Shown here: in pieces, positions 1 to 10,070 of the stretch
How positions within the stretch are numbered: the first letter of the stretch is position 1
How the letters are laid out: every line of letters starts with the position of its first letter
Source: Sphingomonas albertensis
GTDB lineage: Bacteria; Pseudomonadota; Alphaproteobacteria; Sphingomonadales; Sphingomonadaceae
Length of the DNA stretch: 64,000 nucleotides
Assembly: GCF_014358075.1 (NCBI RefSeq)
Contig: NZ_JACONT010000020.1
Span: 1-64,000 of the forward strand
Reading direction: 5' to 3'
Notes under the pieces: model-generated
Databases searched by the model: none
What the model was told of the DNA's origin: nothing
The model's input: only the letters and a program-made list of their open reading frames with translations
Position numbers and translations under genes: made by a program

Positions 1-83
1 GGATACGGAACAGCGGTTCCTCTTACCTCCCCCTCCGACTGGCAAGCGCCAGCCACCTCCCCCTGGCGGGGGAGGATCAAGAG
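1..83. repeat. Family B inverted repeat, partial copy at window edge
   Basis: This is the right arm of a GC-rich repeat whose arms read roughly CCTCCCCCTGGCGGGGGAGG and a complementary form, joined by a variable centre. Full copies lie near 3.7, 27.8, 31.6 and 43.2 kb. It abuts the 3' end of the AsmA-like gene, where its hairpin could help stop transcription (inference). Confidence 0.75.
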
Positions 84-84
84 G

Positions 85-1944
85 TCACCGCAACACGCGC
101 CCCGCGAGCCCCGAACAATCCGCATCCCCCGCGACCGGCCCCTGCTTCCCCGAAATCGCCCGCCCGATCGCCTTGAAGATATTCCCCACCGACTTCACCT
201 CCGGCGGGATCGTCACGGCCGGTCGCTCGATCGTCCCCGTCAGATACGCCGACCCCGGCAACCGCAGCAGCGCATGCTGTTTCGGCGTCCCGGTCAGTCG
301 AATATCCAGCGTCTCCCCCGGAAACACCACGCTCCCGGCCCCGCGCAACTGGCTGGCGGTGGTATCGACGATCATCGGATCGACCCGCCCGCGCCCGCCC
401 GTCACGTCCAGCTTCAACACCACGCATCGCAGACCCGCGCGCTCACCATCCTTCGCCAGCAACGCCCGCGCCGCATCGAACCCCAGCGCGGCGGCAATCC
501 CCTGCGGCAACTGCCCATCGCGCGCGACGAACCCGATCGTCCCGTTCGACCGCCCGACCGCCGCGCGGATCGTCTCGCCCGGCCCCTTCAGCCGCACCCG
601 CGCGCTGACGTTGCCGCTGAAATCGCCGCCGCCGCCCGCGATATCCTGAACGCTGCTCCCGCGCAGCCTGAGGTCGATATCGACCGTCGGCACTTTCCGG
701 TCGCCGCGCTGGTCGACCGTCACCTTGCCCGTGACGTTGCCATGCGGCAGTCGCGCGACCAGATCGCCGAGCGTCAGAAGTTGATGATCGATCGCCAGCG
801 TGCCCTTCGCGGACAGGATCGGCGACGAACCCTTGGCGCTGACGATCCGCCCAATCCGAAACCCCATCCGCGCGTCCGTCGTATCGATCTTGCCGATATC
901 GATCCGCGTGTTGGGCACCAGCCGCGGGCCGATCCGACGTTCCAGCGCGGCACCCTCGGCCTTGCCCTCGTCCGAGGCGAGGTCGCCGAAGTCGAACTGG
1001 CGCGACACGATGTCGCCGTCGACCTTGCTGCGCCCCGCCTGCTTGTCGACCGACACGTGACCGGAAAAATCCGACCGCCCGACCACGCCCTTCAATTGCG
1101 TGATCGTCCATTTCGGCTGGTCGTGACGGACATGCGCTCTGAACGACACCGGCTGCGTCCGGAACAGCCCCGCCTCTATCACCGCGTCGATCAGCTTCAG
1201 ATCGGACGCGCGTGCCGTGACGTCCAGCGTCATCGCATCGGTATCGAGCGGCTTGTCCATGAGGCCCTTGGCGGTCACCGACAGCTTTTCGCCATCGATC
1301 GAAGCGGTGAACGGCCAGGGTTTGCCATGAAACTTCTCGACCGACGGCCCCGCGACGCCGATCCGCACCGCAGCGCCGCGGATCGTCCCACTCCCGTCCG
1401 CCCGGACCCCATGCACCGGATCCGACGCGAACCGCGCCTTGACGAAGCGATCCTCCTTGTCGTCGCGATACTCGATCACGCTGTCGCTGATCGTCAGCCC
1501 CTCGAGATCGGTCGAACTGCCGCCGCCCTTCGGCTTGCCCGGCCGCTCCCAGTTGGTCCGACCGTTCTCGTCGCGCACCAGCACCAGATGCAGCCCGCGC
1601 GCCTTCACGTCGCGCGGCCCGAACGCACCTTTCAGCAGCGCGAGCCCCGAAAACGTTGCCTCGGCCTCACGCAGATCGACGAAATCGCCCTTGCCGGCCC
1701 AGTCGGCCTGCGGGATCCGTACGTTCGTGATCCGGATCGTCGGATTGAACCCGAACGCGTCGACCCGCTCGATCCCGCCGATCGTCACCGGCCGCCCGAA
1801 CCGCGCGGTCAACTGCCGCTCGATCACGCCCTTCAGCGATCCCCACGGAAACGCGGCAAGCCCCACCAGCCCCAACACGAGCACGCTCGCGACAACGATG
1901 CCGGTGACTTTAACCCAGCGTTTCTCGAAGAATCCCCTCATCAT
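85..1944 (-). CDS. AsmA family protein
   Basis: Product of 619 residues with one N-terminal membrane helix (about residues 13-33) followed by a long, beta-rich periplasmic part. This layout and the sequence type fit the AsmA/TamB-like repeating beta-groove group, whose members are linked to phospholipid transport and outer-membrane homeostasis. The N-terminal region after the helix (GRPVTIGGIE and an RITNVRI stretch) is typical of the family, and the last third resembles the AsmA_2 domain. The length is normal for a short AsmA protein. It stands alone on the minus strand with repeats at both ends. The family call is solid; the exact substrate is unknown. Confidence 0.85.
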   Translation of the reverse strand: MMRGFFEKRWVKVTGIVVASVLVLGLVGLAAFPWGSLKGVIERQLTARFGRPVTIGGIERVDAFGFNPTIRITNVRIPQADWAGKGDFVDLREAEATFSGLALLKGAFGPRDVKARGLHLVLVRDENGRTNWERPGKPKGGGSSTDLEGLTISDSVIEYRDDKEDRFVKARFASDPVHGVRADGSGTIRGAAVRIGVAGPSVEKFHGKPWPFTASIDGEKLSVTAKGLMDKPLDTDAMTLDVTARASDLKLIDAVIEAGLFRTQPVSFRAHVRHDQPKWTITQLKGVVGRSDFSGHVSVDKQAGRSKVDGDIVSRQFDFGDLASDEGKAEGAALERRIGPRLVPNTRIDIGKIDTTDARMGFRIGRIVSAKGSSPILSAKGTLAIDHQLLTLGDLVARLPHGNVTGKVTVDQRGDRKVPTVDIDLRLRGSSVQDIAGGGGDFSGNVSARVRLKGPGETIRAAVGRSNGTIGFVARDGQLPQGIAAALGFDAARALLAKDGERAGLRCVVLKLDVTGGRGRVDPMIVDTTASQLRGAGSVVFPGETLDIRLTGTPKQHALLRLPGSAYLTGTIERPAVTIPPEVKSVGNIFKAIGRAISGKQGPVAGDADCSGLAGRVLR

Positions 1945-2027
1945 AGCGGCGACGCGCCGCCGGGGAAATCGTTCCGCCTGCGTCAGGACCGCTGCCGCAG
2001 ATTACGTCCGTTCGCCCTAGCCACTGC

Positions 2028-2133
2028 ACCACCCCGGCGGAGGCCGGGGCCCAATTGGGCAACGTCGCTAACGACGGACAGCGCTACGTTACGACCACCT
2101 TGCCACTTGGGCCCCGGCCTCCGCCGGGGTGGT
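2028..2133. repeat. Family A inverted repeat
   Basis: Two arms of the form CCCCGGCGGAGGCCGGGGCC plus CAATTGG, in opposite orientation, around a variable centre of about 45 bases. Each arm is itself a small hairpin (CCCCGGC/GCCGGGG). Other copies lie at 10.4, 15.8, 16.1, 19.6 and 45.7 kb. This copy lies between the AsmA start and the SDHAF4-like gene. Confidence 0.85.
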
Positions 2134-2150
2134 AAGGTGGGTCGAGCGCC

Positions 2151-2309
2151 TCAGAAATCGATCGCCATGCCCTTCAGCTCCCAATCGCCATAGCGCGTAG
2201 GATCGCGCGGCTCGGGGTCCTTGTCGGGCACGATCGCCTCGGGCTTCGGCACCGGCGTATTCTTCGCGAGATATTCGGGTGGCTTAACGTGATCGGGGCG
2301 CTGGCCCAT
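2151..2309 (-). CDS. DUF1674 / SDHAF4-like protein
   Basis: A 52-residue protein ending in the conserved RDPTRYGDWELKG-x-x-x-DF signature of the DUF1674 family. The mitochondrial member SDHAF4 helps mature the flavinylated subunit of succinate dehydrogenase. A similar chaperone role here is inferred from the family. The short start at 2309 is chosen because the conserved part begins just after it and the frame upstream codes for unrelated sequence. It is transcribed divergently from rsmB with a gap of about 100 bases. Identity is good because the C-terminal motif is very specific. Confidence 0.8.
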   Translation of the reverse strand: MGQRPDHVKPPEYLAKNTPVPKPEAIVPDKDPEPRDPTRYGDWELKGMAIDF

Positions 2310-2413
2310 CGCGGCTCTCCGGATTTGCGTGTTGGCGTCGTAACCGCCACATGGGCCCTGTCGCGCCGCTTTGCCACAAGCCGCGCAGCAAACCGAACGC
2401 GAAGGACCTTCAT

Positions 2414-3691
2414 ATGCCCGACTATACCCACGCCCCCGAGCCGCTCGGCGTCCCCACCCGCCGGGCCGCGCTCCGCCTGCTCGACGCCGTCCTGCGTCGC
2501 GGCGAGTCGCTCGAATCCGCACTGCCGGCCGCAACCCGCGCGATCCACGGCCCCGACCGCGGCCTCGCGCACGCGATCGCCGCCGAGACGCTCCGCCGCC
2601 TCCCCGATCTCGACGCGATGATCGATTCGGTCACCAAGACCAATCTGCCCGACGATGCCAAGGCGCGGATGGCGCTGCGGATCGCGCTGGTCCAGGTGCT
2701 GATCCTCGGCACCCCCTCGCACGCCGCGATCTCGACGGTGTTGCCGCTGGTCGACGGTGGCCCGCGCAAACTCGTCCACGGCGTGTTCGGTACGCTGTTC
2801 CGCGCCAACATGCTGCTCCCCGAAGTGCCGACGCTGCCAGCCCCAGTCGAACTGCGCTGGGAAGCGGCGTGGGGCGAGGAGATGGTCGACGCCGCCGGCC
2901 GCGCGATCGCGCAGGTGCCGCCGCTCGACCTGACGATCGCCGATCCGTCCGAGACCGAAGGCTGGCGCGAGAAACTCGGCGGCGAAAGTTTCATGCCCGG
3001 GCATCTCCGCCTCGGCGACCATGATTCGGTCCCCGACATGGCGGGCTTTAGCGACGGCGCCTGGTGGGTGCAGGACATCGCCGCCTCGCTCCCCGCGCGG
3101 TTACTGGGCAAAGGGGAGGGCCATGTTCTCGATCTCTGCGCGGCACCCGGCGGCAAGACGCTGCAACTCGCGAGCGCCGGTTGGACCGTCACCTCGGTCG
3201 ACAACTCCCAGAGCCGCATCAAGCGCCTCCGCGAGAACTTGTATCGCACGCATCTGAAGGCCGAGGTCGTCAACGCCGACATCCTCGAATGGGCACCCAC
3301 CGAGCCCGCCGATGCGATCCTGATCGACGCGCCGTGCAGCGCGACGGGCATCTTCCGCCGCCATCCCGACGTCCTCCACCGCGTCCGCCCCTCGATCATC
3401 GCCGAAACCGCCGCGTTGCAGGCGCGGATCTTCGCGCGGGCGGCGGACTGGGTGAAGCCCGGCGGCACCCTGGTGTACGCCACCTGCTCGCTGGAACCCT
3501 CCGAAGGCGAAGCGCAGCTCGACGCGTTCCTGTCCGCCCGCAGCGATTACACGATCGCCCCGGTCGACCAGTCCGAACTCCCCGCTGGCATCACGCCAAC
3601 GGAAACCGGCACGATCCGCACGCTCCCCGGCATGCTGGCGGACCAAGGCGGCTGCGACGGCTTCTTCATTACGAGACTGAAGCGCACCTAA
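2414..3691 (+). CDS. rsmB: 16S rRNA (cytosine-C5)-methyltransferase, RsmB/NOP2 family
   Basis: Makes m5C in 16S rRNA using S-adenosylmethionine. The 425-residue product has an N-terminal NusB-like helical domain (about residues 10-140) and a C-terminal Rossmann methyltransferase domain. The SAM loop DLCAAPGGKT is at 240-249. The two active-site cysteines of RNA m5C enzymes are present: Cys308 in DAPCSATG and Cys358 in YATCS. The ATG at 2414 is chosen because GAAGGA lies 7 bases before it and the NusB-like part begins right after. It heads a run of co-directional genes (rpe, heparinase-like, purH), separated from rpe by a repeat. Confidence 0.93.
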   Translation: MPDYTHAPEPLGVPTRRAALRLLDAVLRRGESLESALPAATRAIHGPDRGLAHAIAAETLRRLPDLDAMIDSVTKTNLPDDAKARMALRIALVQVLILGTPSHAAISTVLPLVDGGPRKLVHGVFGTLFRANMLLPEVPTLPAPVELRWEAAWGEEMVDAAGRAIAQVPPLDLTIADPSETEGWREKLGGESFMPGHLRLGDHDSVPDMAGFSDGAWWVQDIAASLPARLLGKGEGHVLDLCAAPGGKTLQLASAGWTVTSVDNSQSRIKRLRENLYRTHLKAEVVNADILEWAPTEPADAILIDAPCSATGIFRRHPDVLHRVRPSIIAETAALQARIFARAADWVKPGGTLVYATCSLEPSEGEAQLDAFLSARSDYTIAPVDQSELPAGITPTETGTIRTLPGMLADQGGCDGFFITRLKRT

Positions 3692-3824
3692 AAATCCTCC
3701 CCCGCAAGGGGGAGGTGGCTGGCACTCGCCAGACGGAGGGGGAGGGGGCGACACCGCAGGTTGCGTGTTCCTCCCCCTCCGTCGTCTTCGACGACACCTC
3801 CCCCTGGCGGGGGAGGATCAAGAG
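3692..3824. repeat. Family B inverted repeat
   Basis: Complete copy: arms TCCTCCCCCGCAAGGGGGAGG and the reverse near 3800-3822, with inner matching arms around the CGGAGGGGGAGG core. It fills almost the whole gap between rsmB and rpe, so it would be transcribed and could fold into a long stem. Confidence 0.85.
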
Positions 3825-3863
3825 GCCCTTCGCACCAACCGAATCCCGCGCTAGGACAAAACC

Positions 3864-4520
3864 ATGCAACCCGTCCGCATCGCCCCCTCGATCCTCTCCG
3901 CCGATTTCGCCAAGCTCGGCGAGGAAGTCCGCGCCATCGACGCGGCCGGCGCCGACTGGATCCACATCGACGTGATGGACGGCCATTTCGTCCCCAACAT
4001 CTCGTTCGGCCCCGCGGTCATGAAGTCGGTCCGCGGCGTCACCACCAAGCCGTTCGACGTCCACCTCATGATTTCCCCCGTCGACGCGTATCTCGACGCG
4101 TTCGCGGAGGCCGGCGCCGACTGCATCACCGTGCATTACGAAGCCGGCCCGCACATCCACCGCTCGCTCCAGCACATCAAGAGCCTCGGCAAGCGCGCGG
4201 GCGTCGTCATCTGCCCCGGCACGCCGGCGAAGATGCTCGACTATCTGCTGGACATGGTCGACCTCGTGCTGGTGATGAGCGTCAACCCCGGCTTTGGCGG
4301 GCAGAGCTTCATCCCGAGCCAGCTCAAGAAGATCTCGGCGATCCGCACGATGATCGAAAAGAGCGGCCGCGCGATCGATCTCGAAGTCGATGGCGGCGTC
4401 GACGCCGAGTGGGCGAAACGCTGCATCGACGCTGGCGCCGACGCGCTGGTCGCCGGCACCTCGGTCTTCCGCGGCGGCCCCGATCACTACGCCGCCAACA
4501 TCGCCGCGTTGCGGGGGTGA
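3864..4520 (+). CDS. rpe: Ribulose-phosphate 3-epimerase
   Basis: Interconverts ribulose 5-phosphate and xylulose 5-phosphate in the pentose phosphate pathway. The 218-residue protein has the usual length and TIM-barrel signatures: APSILSADF at the N-terminus, [13 protein letters not shown] (about 33-45, containing the metal-binding and acid/base residues), [17 protein letters not shown] and the C-terminal DGGVD metal/phosphate loop. The stop codon overlaps the GTG start of the next gene (GTGA), indicating translational coupling. Confidence 0.97.
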   Translation: MQPVRIAPSILSADFAKLGEEVRAIDAAGADWIHIDVMDGHFVPNISFGPAVMKSVRGVTTKPFDVHLMISPVDAYLDAFAEAGADCITVHYEAGPHIHRSLQHIKSLGKRAGVVICPGTPAKMLDYLLDMVDLVLVMSVNPGFGGQSFIPSQLKKISAIRTMIEKSGRAIDLEVDGGVDAEWAKRCIDAGADALVAGTSVFRGGPDHYAANIAALRG

Positions 4521-6253
4521 ACGAGCCGCGTGATCTTGTGACCGATCCCGCCCCCGACGGGATCGACGAAGGCCGCCGCCTGATCCGGCTCGGCGGCGAC
4601 AAGGGGCTGTCGCTCGCCGACCGCCTGGCCGAGCGCTTCCACCGCCTGACGTGGCGCACCCCGCTCCACACGCTGCGCCTCAAGGGCCGCTACCCGCTGA
4701 AGCTGATTGCGGTCCCCGACGACCCCATCCTCGGCGACATCCCGCGCGGTACGATGTTGCTCGAAGGCGTCCTCTCGTTCCGCGGCGAAGCGCGCGATAT
4801 CGAGACGCTCGATCTCGCCAAGCCGCTCCCCAAGCCGTTCGCCGAATACCTTCACAGTTTCGCCTGGCTTCGCGACCTGTCGACCGTCGCTACGCGTGCG
4901 CGTGGCGCACCGATCGCCGAATACCTCATGGGCCTCTGGCTGACCGCGCACGCCGACACGCAGGGCGGGATCGCGTGGCGCCCGGACATGTGGGGTCGGC
5001 GCATCCTCGCCTGGACCGCGCATGCGCCACTGATCCTGTCGTCGTCCGACCAAATCTACCGCTCGAAGGTGCTCAACGCGCTCGCAAAGGGCGCCCTCCA
5101 CCTCGACCGCAATGCCGACAAGGCGCCGGCGGGCGCCCCCCGCATCGCCGCGTGGTGCGGAGTCGTCGCGGCCGGGCTGCTAATCCCCGGCGGAGAACCA
5201 AGGCAGGCGTTCGGTGAAGCCGGCCTCCTCCGCGCGCTTGGCACGGGCCTGTTCGACGATGGCGGCTCGGTCTCGCGCAGCCCGGCGATGCTGCTCGATT
5301 CGATCCAGCTGCTGACGCTCCTCCAGGAAAGCTACGCCGCGCGGAGCGCCGAACTCCCCGAGACGGTCGCGGTCACGCTCACTCGGATGGTCGCGGCGCT
5401 GCTCGGTGTTGCGCACGCCGACCGCGGCCTGTCGAGCTGGCAGGGCGGGGGGCCCACCACCGAAACGCAGGTCGCCGCGGTCATCGAAGCCAGCGGCGTC
5501 CGCACCCGCCCGCTCCGCCAGGCGCGTGACTGGGGTTATCAACGCCTCGCCGCCGGTACCGCGGTGCTGATCGTCGACGCCGCCCCACCGCCAATCGCCC
5601 GCCTCGTCGAAGGCGGCTGCGCCTCGACGCTCGCGTTCGAATTCTCCGATGGCCCCGCGCGGATCGTCGTCAATTGCGGCGGCGCCCGCGCGGGCATCGC
5701 GCAACTCCCGCCCGCGATGGTCGAAGGCCTGCGCTCGACTGCCGCCCATTCCACGCTGACGATCGCCGACAGCAACTCGACCGCGATCCTCACCGACGGC
5801 ACGCTCGGGCGCGGCGTCGGCGAAGTCGAACTGAGCCGCCAGGAATCGGACGCCGCCAGCCGGATCGAGGCGAGCCACGACGGCTATGTCCGCCGCTGGG
5901 GCTTCCTCCACCGCCGCCAGCTGATGCTCACCGGCGACGGCCGCGAACTCCGCGGCGAGGATGCGCTGCTGCCGCAAGGCCGCAAGCGCCGCACCGGTCT
6001 CTCTCTCTTCGCGATCCGCTTCCACCTCGGCGAAGGCGTGCAGGTTTCCCCCACGGCAGACGGGCTCGGCGCGATCCTCCGCTTGCCCGGCGGCCCCCTG
6101 TGGCAATTCCGCTGCCGCGGTGGCGCGCTGGTGGTCGAGGACAGCGTCTGGATCGACACCGACGGCCGCCCGGTCGCGACCCAGCAACTGATGATCACCG
6201 GCGAAGCGGCGGCCGGCGGCGCGAGCGTGAGCTGGGCCCTGAAAAAGGCCTGA
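4517..6253 (+). CDS. Heparinase II/III family protein
   Basis: A 578-residue protein whose C-terminal half (about residues 300-560) looks like the beta-sandwich of the heparinase II/III family, and whose N-terminal half is an alpha-helical toroid with the [14 protein letters not shown] region. Family members are polysaccharide lyases acting on uronic-acid polymers. Here no signal peptide is visible, so the location is uncertain. The GTG start at 4517 overlaps the rpe stop; the frame runs far upstream but that part is a shadow of rpe. The substrate cannot be read from sequence. Confidence 0.82.
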   Translation: MNEPRDLVTDPAPDGIDEGRRLIRLGGDKGLSLADRLAERFHRLTWRTPLHTLRLKGRYPLKLIAVPDDPILGDIPRGTMLLEGVLSFRGEARDIETLDLAKPLPKPFAEYLHSFAWLRDLSTVATRARGAPIAEYLMGLWLTAHADTQGGIAWRPDMWGRRILAWTAHAPLILSSSDQIYRSKVLNALAKGALHLDRNADKAPAGAPRIAAWCGVVAAGLLIPGGEPRQAFGEAGLLRALGTGLFDDGGSVSRSPAMLLDSIQLLTLLQESYAARSAELPETVAVTLTRMVAALLGVAHADRGLSSWQGGGPTTETQVAAVIEASGVRTRPLRQARDWGYQRLAAGTAVLIVDAAPPPIARLVEGGCASTLAFEFSDGPARIVVNCGGARAGIAQLPPAMVEGLRSTAAHSTLTIADSNSTAILTDGTLGRGVGEVELSRQESDAASRIEASHDGYVRRWGFLHRRQLMLTGDGRELRGEDALLPQGRKRRTGLSLFAIRFHLGEGVQVSPTADGLGAILRLPGGPLWQFRCRGGALVVEDSVWIDTDGRPVATQQLMITGEAAAGGASVSWALKKA

Positions 6254-6259
6254 CCTCTT

Positions 6260-6374
6260 CCCCCCTCCCTGAAAGGGAGGGGCCGGGGGTGGGTAGGCCA
6301 GCTCGCGCTCCAACGGTTGGACCACGCGGAACCCGACCCACCCCCAACCCCTCTCTTCCAGGGAGGGGAGAAGC
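6260..6374. repeat. Family C inverted repeat
   Basis: Arms CCCTCCCTGAAAGGGAGGGG followed by GGGGGTGGGT, repeated in opposite orientation around a variable centre of about 45 bases. Other copies are at 23.9, 50.7, 56.7 (inside thiD) and 59.3 kb, and a looser copy at 10.2 kb. It lies between the heparinase-like gene and purH. Confidence 0.85.
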
Positions 6375-6446
6375 ACACCCCTCTGTTCCCCAACGTCAAC
6401 CAACGCTAAGGCACCGCCGCACGGCGACCCCCGACGAAAGACCCTC

Positions 6447-8021
6447 ATGACCAGCATCCCGAACACCCTCCCCATTCGGCGCGCGCTCCTGTCCGTCTCC
6501 GACAAGACCGGGATCGTCGATCTCGGCAAGGCGCTCGCGGGCCACGGCGTCGAGCTCGTCTCCACCGGCGGCACCGCCACCGCCCTCCGCGCCGCGGGCC
6601 TCACCGTGCGCGACGTGAGCGAACTCACCGGCTTCCCCGAAATGATGGACGGCCGCGTCAAGACGCTCCACCCGATGGTCCACGGCGGCCTGCTCGCGGT
6701 CCGCGACGACGCCGGTCACGCCGCTTCGATGGCCGAGCACCAGATCGGCGCGATCGACCTCGTCATCGTCAACCTCTACCCGTTCGAGGCCACCGTCGCG
6801 AAGGGCGCCGACCGCGACACCGTGATCGAAAATATCGACATCGGCGGCCCCAGCATGGTCCGCTCGGCGGCCAAGAACCACGCCTATGTCGCGATCGTCA
6901 CCGACCCCGCCGACTATGCACTCGTCTCGGGCGGCACCACGACGCTCGACGACCGCAAAAAACTCGCCGCGAAGGCCTTTGCCACCACCGCCGCCTATGA
7001 CTCGGCGATCGCGACGTGGTTCGGCACCGTCGACCAGGCCGAGGAATTCCCCGCCACGCTGCCGATCACGCTCAAGCGCGGCGACACGCTTCGCTACGGC
7101 GAGAACCCGCACCAGTCCGCCGCCTTCTATACGGCAACCGGCAACGTCCGCGGCATCGGCCAAGCCCGCCAGCTCCAGGGCAAGGCGCTCAGCTACAACA
7201 ACCTCAACGACGCCGACGCCGCACTCGAACTCATCGCCGAATTCCGCGACGCCGACCCCTCGGTCGTCATCGTCAAGCACGCCAACCCCTGCGGCGTCGC
7301 CACCGCCGCGACGCTCGCCGAGGCTTATGCCGCCGCGTTCGCCTGCGACACGGTCTCCGCATTCGGCGGCATCATCGCCGTCAACCGTACGCTCGACCCC
7401 GAGACCGCACGCGCGATCACCGGCATCTTCACCGAAGTCGTCGTCGCTCCCGATGCCGACGAGGAAGCGATCGCGCTGTTCGCCGCCAAGAAGAACCTCC
7501 GCCTGCTGCTGACCGGCGAATTGCCCGACCCGGCCCGCGCGGGCTTGACGGCAAAGTCGATCGCCGGCGGCTGGCTCGTCCAGGGCCGCGACAACGGCAC
7601 GCCGGGTGAACTGAAGGTCGTCACCAAGCGCCAGCCGACCGAGCAGGAACTGATCGACTGCCGCTTCGCCTGGACCGTCGCCAAGCACACCAAGTCCAAC
7701 GCGATCGTCTACGCCAAGGACGGCAGCACCGCAGGGATCGGCGCGGGCCAGATGAACCGCCTCGAATCCGCGCGCATTGCCGCGTGGAAGGCGAAGGACG
7801 CCGCGGAGAAGGCCGGCTGGTCGACCCCGCGCACGATCGGCTCGGCGGTCGCCTCCGACGCGTTCTTCCCGTTCGCCGACGGCTTGCTGGCGGCGGTCGA
7901 GGCCGGTGCGACGGCAGTGATCCAGCCCGGCGGCTCGATCCGCGACGCCGACGTCATCGCGGCTGCGGACGAAGCCGGCCTCGCAATGGTCTTCACCGGC
8001 ATGCGCCACTTCCGCCACTGA
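6447..8021 (+). CDS. purH: Bifunctional AICAR transformylase / IMP cyclohydrolase
   Basis: Catalyses the last two steps of IMP synthesis: formylation of AICAR with 10-formyl-THF and ring closure. The 524-residue length is standard. The N-terminal MGS-like cyclohydrolase domain (about 1-150) starts with [15 protein letters not shown] and contains STGGTA and VNLYPFE. The transformylase part carries [24 protein letters not shown] and KHANPCGVA, the last with the catalytic Lys-His pair. The C-terminus ends with the usual [10 protein letters not shown]. Confidence 0.97.
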   Translation: MTSIPNTLPIRRALLSVSDKTGIVDLGKALAGHGVELVSTGGTATALRAAGLTVRDVSELTGFPEMMDGRVKTLHPMVHGGLLAVRDDAGHAASMAEHQIGAIDLVIVNLYPFEATVAKGADRDTVIENIDIGGPSMVRSAAKNHAYVAIVTDPADYALVSGGTTTLDDRKKLAAKAFATTAAYDSAIATWFGTVDQAEEFPATLPITLKRGDTLRYGENPHQSAAFYTATGNVRGIGQARQLQGKALSYNNLNDADAALELIAEFRDADPSVVIVKHANPCGVATAATLAEAYAAAFACDTVSAFGGIIAVNRTLDPETARAITGIFTEVVVAPDADEEAIALFAAKKNLRLLLTGELPDPARAGLTAKSIAGGWLVQGRDNGTPGELKVVTKRQPTEQELIDCRFAWTVAKHTKSNAIVYAKDGSTAGIGAGQMNRLESARIAAWKAKDAAEKAGWSTPRTIGSAVASDAFFPFADGLLAAVEAGATAVIQPGGSIRDADVIAAADEAGLAMVFTGMRHFRH

Positions 8022-8047
8022 GTTCGCCGCGCCGGACGCTCACTAAC

Positions 8048-8126
8048 CGTTCCCCCGCGAAAGCGGGGCCCAGGACCACAAACGCCATCGCTAGTAACCC
8101 TGGCCTCCCGCCTCCGCGGGAGAACA
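8048..8126. repeat. Family D inverted repeat
   Basis: Arms of the type GTTCCCCCGCG-AAGCGGGG and CCCGCCTCCGCGGGAGAAC flank a short centre with CCAGGA and CCTGG. Related copies lie at 15.6, 18.5 and 38.3 kb. This one sits just after purH and may serve as its terminator (inference). Confidence 0.8.
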
Positions 8127-8242
8127 GTGTGCATGGCAAGGCTGCCCATAAAACGGGCACCTCCACCGCACTGCACAAGTTTTAACCGCAAATCGCCTCT
8201 CTACCCGCTCCCCAAGCACACCTTACTCCTCCACGCCGCAAC

Positions 8243-8258
8243 TGGCACGCACATTGCG
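8243..8258 (+). promoter_or_regulatory. Sigma-54 promoter of glnK-amtB
   Basis: TGGCACGCACATTGCG matches the -24/-12 consensus TGGCAC-N5-TTGC, with GG at 8244-8245 and GC at 8256-8257. It lies 34 bases before the PII gene. Sigma-54 control by NtrC under nitrogen limitation is standard for glnK-amtB operons; an NtrC site upstream could not be defined clearly. Confidence 0.85.
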
Positions 8259-8291
8259 AGGCATCTCCCGTAACAAGGGGGAAGGGCCGCG

Positions 8292-8630
8292 ATGAAACTC
8301 GTCATTGCCATCATCAAGCCGTTCAAGCTGGACGAGGTGCGCGAAGCGCTCACCACGATCGGCGTGGCCGGCATGACGGTCACCGAGGTCAAGGGTTTCG
8401 GCCGTCAAAAGGGCCAGACCGAGATCTATCGGGGGGCCGAGTACAGCACCAACATGGTGCCCAAGATCAAGATCGAGGTGGTCTGCGCCGCCAGCCTGTC
8501 CGACCGCGTGGTCGAGGCGATCCAGGCATCGGCGAACACCGGCGCGATCGGCGACGGCAAGATCTTCGTGCTCGACGTCGGCCAGGCAGTGCGGATCCGC
8601 ACCGGCGAAACCGACGATTCAGCGCTCTGA
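8292..8630 (+). CDS. glnK: P-II family nitrogen regulatory protein (GlnK/GlnB)
   Basis: A 112-residue trimeric signal protein that senses 2-oxoglutarate, ATP/ADP and, through uridylylation, glutamine. The uridylylated tyrosine is Tyr51 in YRGAEYSTN, in the T-loop. The B and C loops (GAIGDGKIFV, IRTGE) are intact. The pairing with amtB 8 bases downstream and the sigma-54 promoter upstream favour a GlnK role, blocking the ammonium channel when nitrogen is plentiful. GlnB is the alternative name; sequence alone does not separate them well. Confidence 0.95.
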   Translation: MKLVIAIIKPFKLDEVREALTTIGVAGMTVTEVKGFGRQKGQTEIYRGAEYSTNMVPKIKIEVVCAASLSDRVVEAIQASANTGAIGDGKIFVLDVGQAVRIRTGETDDSAL

Positions 8631-8638
8631 GGGGGGAC

Positions 8639-10006
8639 ATGATGAAGCTTGATATGAAGACAGCCGCCGTCGCGGCGCTAGGGTTCGGAGCCGCGATGAT
8701 CGCCGCCGCACCCGCCTGGGCACAAGCCGCAGCCGCACCGGTGGTGGCGCCCGTCGTTGCTACCGTGAACAAGGGCGATACCGCCTGGATGATGACCTCG
8801 ACGGTCCTCGTCCTGATGATGATCCTGCCCGGCCTCGCGCTGTTCTACGGCGGTCTCACGCGGTCGAAGAACATGCTGTCGACCATGACCCAGATCGGCG
8901 CCGTCGCGGCACTTGCGATGCTGATCTGGGTGATGTGGGGCTACACGCTGGCGTTCGGTCCGGACGTGAGCAACCCGCTGCTTAGCAACTTCATCGGCAG
9001 CTTCGACAAGGCGTTCCTGAAGGGCGTCACGCCCGCCTCGCAGGCGGCGACCTTCACCGCCGGCGTCGAGATCCCCGAATATGTCTTCATCTGTTTTCAG
9101 ATGACCTTCGCCGCGATCACCATCGCGCTGGTCCTGGGCTCGGTCGTCGAGCGCATGAAATTCTCGGCGGTGATGGTGTTCGGCCTGATTTGGCTGACGA
9201 TCGTCTACTTCCCGATCGCGCACATGGTTTGGGCATCGAGCGGTTATTTCTTCAAGGCGGGCGCACTCGATTTCGCCGGCGGCACCGTGGTCCACATCAA
9301 CGCCGGCGTCTCGGCGCTGGTCGCGGCGCTGATCCTCGGCAAGCGCATCGGTTATCCGAAGGAGCCGATGGCGCCGCACTCGCTGGTCATGACCGGCATC
9401 GGCACCGGGCTGCTCTGGGTCGGCTGGTTCGGCTTCAACGCAGGGTCGGCGCTCGAGGCGAACGGCTCGGCCGCGCTCGCGATGCTCAACACCTTCGTCG
9501 CCACAGCCTCCGCTGCGCTGTTCTGGATGCTTGCCGAGAAGCTCTCGGGTCACAAGGGTTCGGCACTCGGCTTCTGCTCGGGCATCGTCGCCGGACTCGT
9601 CGCGGTGACGCCGGCTGCGGGCAACTCCGGCCCGTTCGGCGCGATCATCCTCGGCGCGATCGCCTCGCTGATCTGCTTCATGGCGGTCTCGAAGCTCAAG
9701 CCGATGCTCGGCTATGACGACTCGCTCGACGCCTTCGGGATCCACGGCATCGGCGGCATGGTCGGCGCGATCGGCACCGCGGTGGTCTACGCCCCGTCGC
9801 TCGGCGGGCCCGGGGCTGCGGACTATGCGATGGGCGCCAAGCTCTTCGTGCAGATCCAGGCGGTGATCGTGACGATCATCTGGGCCACGATCGGCACCAC
9901 GATCGCGATCTACGTCGCCAAGGCCGTCACCGGCCTGCGGGTCTCGCCGGAAGTCGAGCACGAGGGTCTCGACATCGGCGAACACGGCGAGCGCGCCTAC
10001 AACTGA
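8639..10006 (+). CDS. amtB: Ammonium transporter Amt
   Basis: A 455-residue inner-membrane channel for ammonium. It begins with a cleavable-looking signal (about residues 1-28, ending AAAPAWAQA), then has 11 predicted membrane helices. The first pore histidine lies in DFAGGTVVHINAG and the second in FGIHGIGG. The C-terminal tail (EVEHEGLDIGEHGERAY) is the segment that contacts PII. Two ATGs stand in tandem at 8639 and 8642 after a run of G; the second has the better spacing from the ribosome site. Confidence 0.96.
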   Translation: MMKLDMKTAAVAALGFGAAMIAAAPAWAQAAAAPVVAPVVATVNKGDTAWMMTSTVLVLMMILPGLALFYGGLTRSKNMLSTMTQIGAVAALAMLIWVMWGYTLAFGPDVSNPLLSNFIGSFDKAFLKGVTPASQAATFTAGVEIPEYVFICFQMTFAAITIALVLGSVVERMKFSAVMVFGLIWLTIVYFPIAHMVWASSGYFFKAGALDFAGGTVVHINAGVSALVAALILGKRIGYPKEPMAPHSLVMTGIGTGLLWVGWFGFNAGSALEANGSAALAMLNTFVATASAALFWMLAEKLSGHKGSALGFCSGIVAGLVAVTPAAGNSGPFGAIILGAIASLICFMAVSKLKPMLGYDDSLDAFGIHGIGGMVGAIGTAVVYAPSLGGPGAADYAMGAKLFVQIQAVIVTIIWATIGTTIAIYVAKAVTGLRVSPEVEHEGLDIGEHGERAYN

Positions 10007-10070
10007 ACACCTGATCGGTAGCGGGCCGAGCGAGCCCGCACCCACGACGTTCCTCCTGCGGACAACCTTG

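Noticed and set aside
274..2193. Open frame of 639 codons on the plus strand across the AsmA-like gene
   Set aside because: It is the antisense shadow of a GC-rich gene; the product is Arg/Pro-rich without any domain, while the minus strand gives a clear AsmA protein.
5180..6661. Long minus-strand frame over the heparinase-like gene and purH
   Set aside because: Low-complexity Arg/Ala-rich product running through a repeat; the plus-strand genes are well supported.
6396..8018. Minus-strand frame of 540 codons over purH
   Set aside because: Shadow of purH; no domain and no start context.
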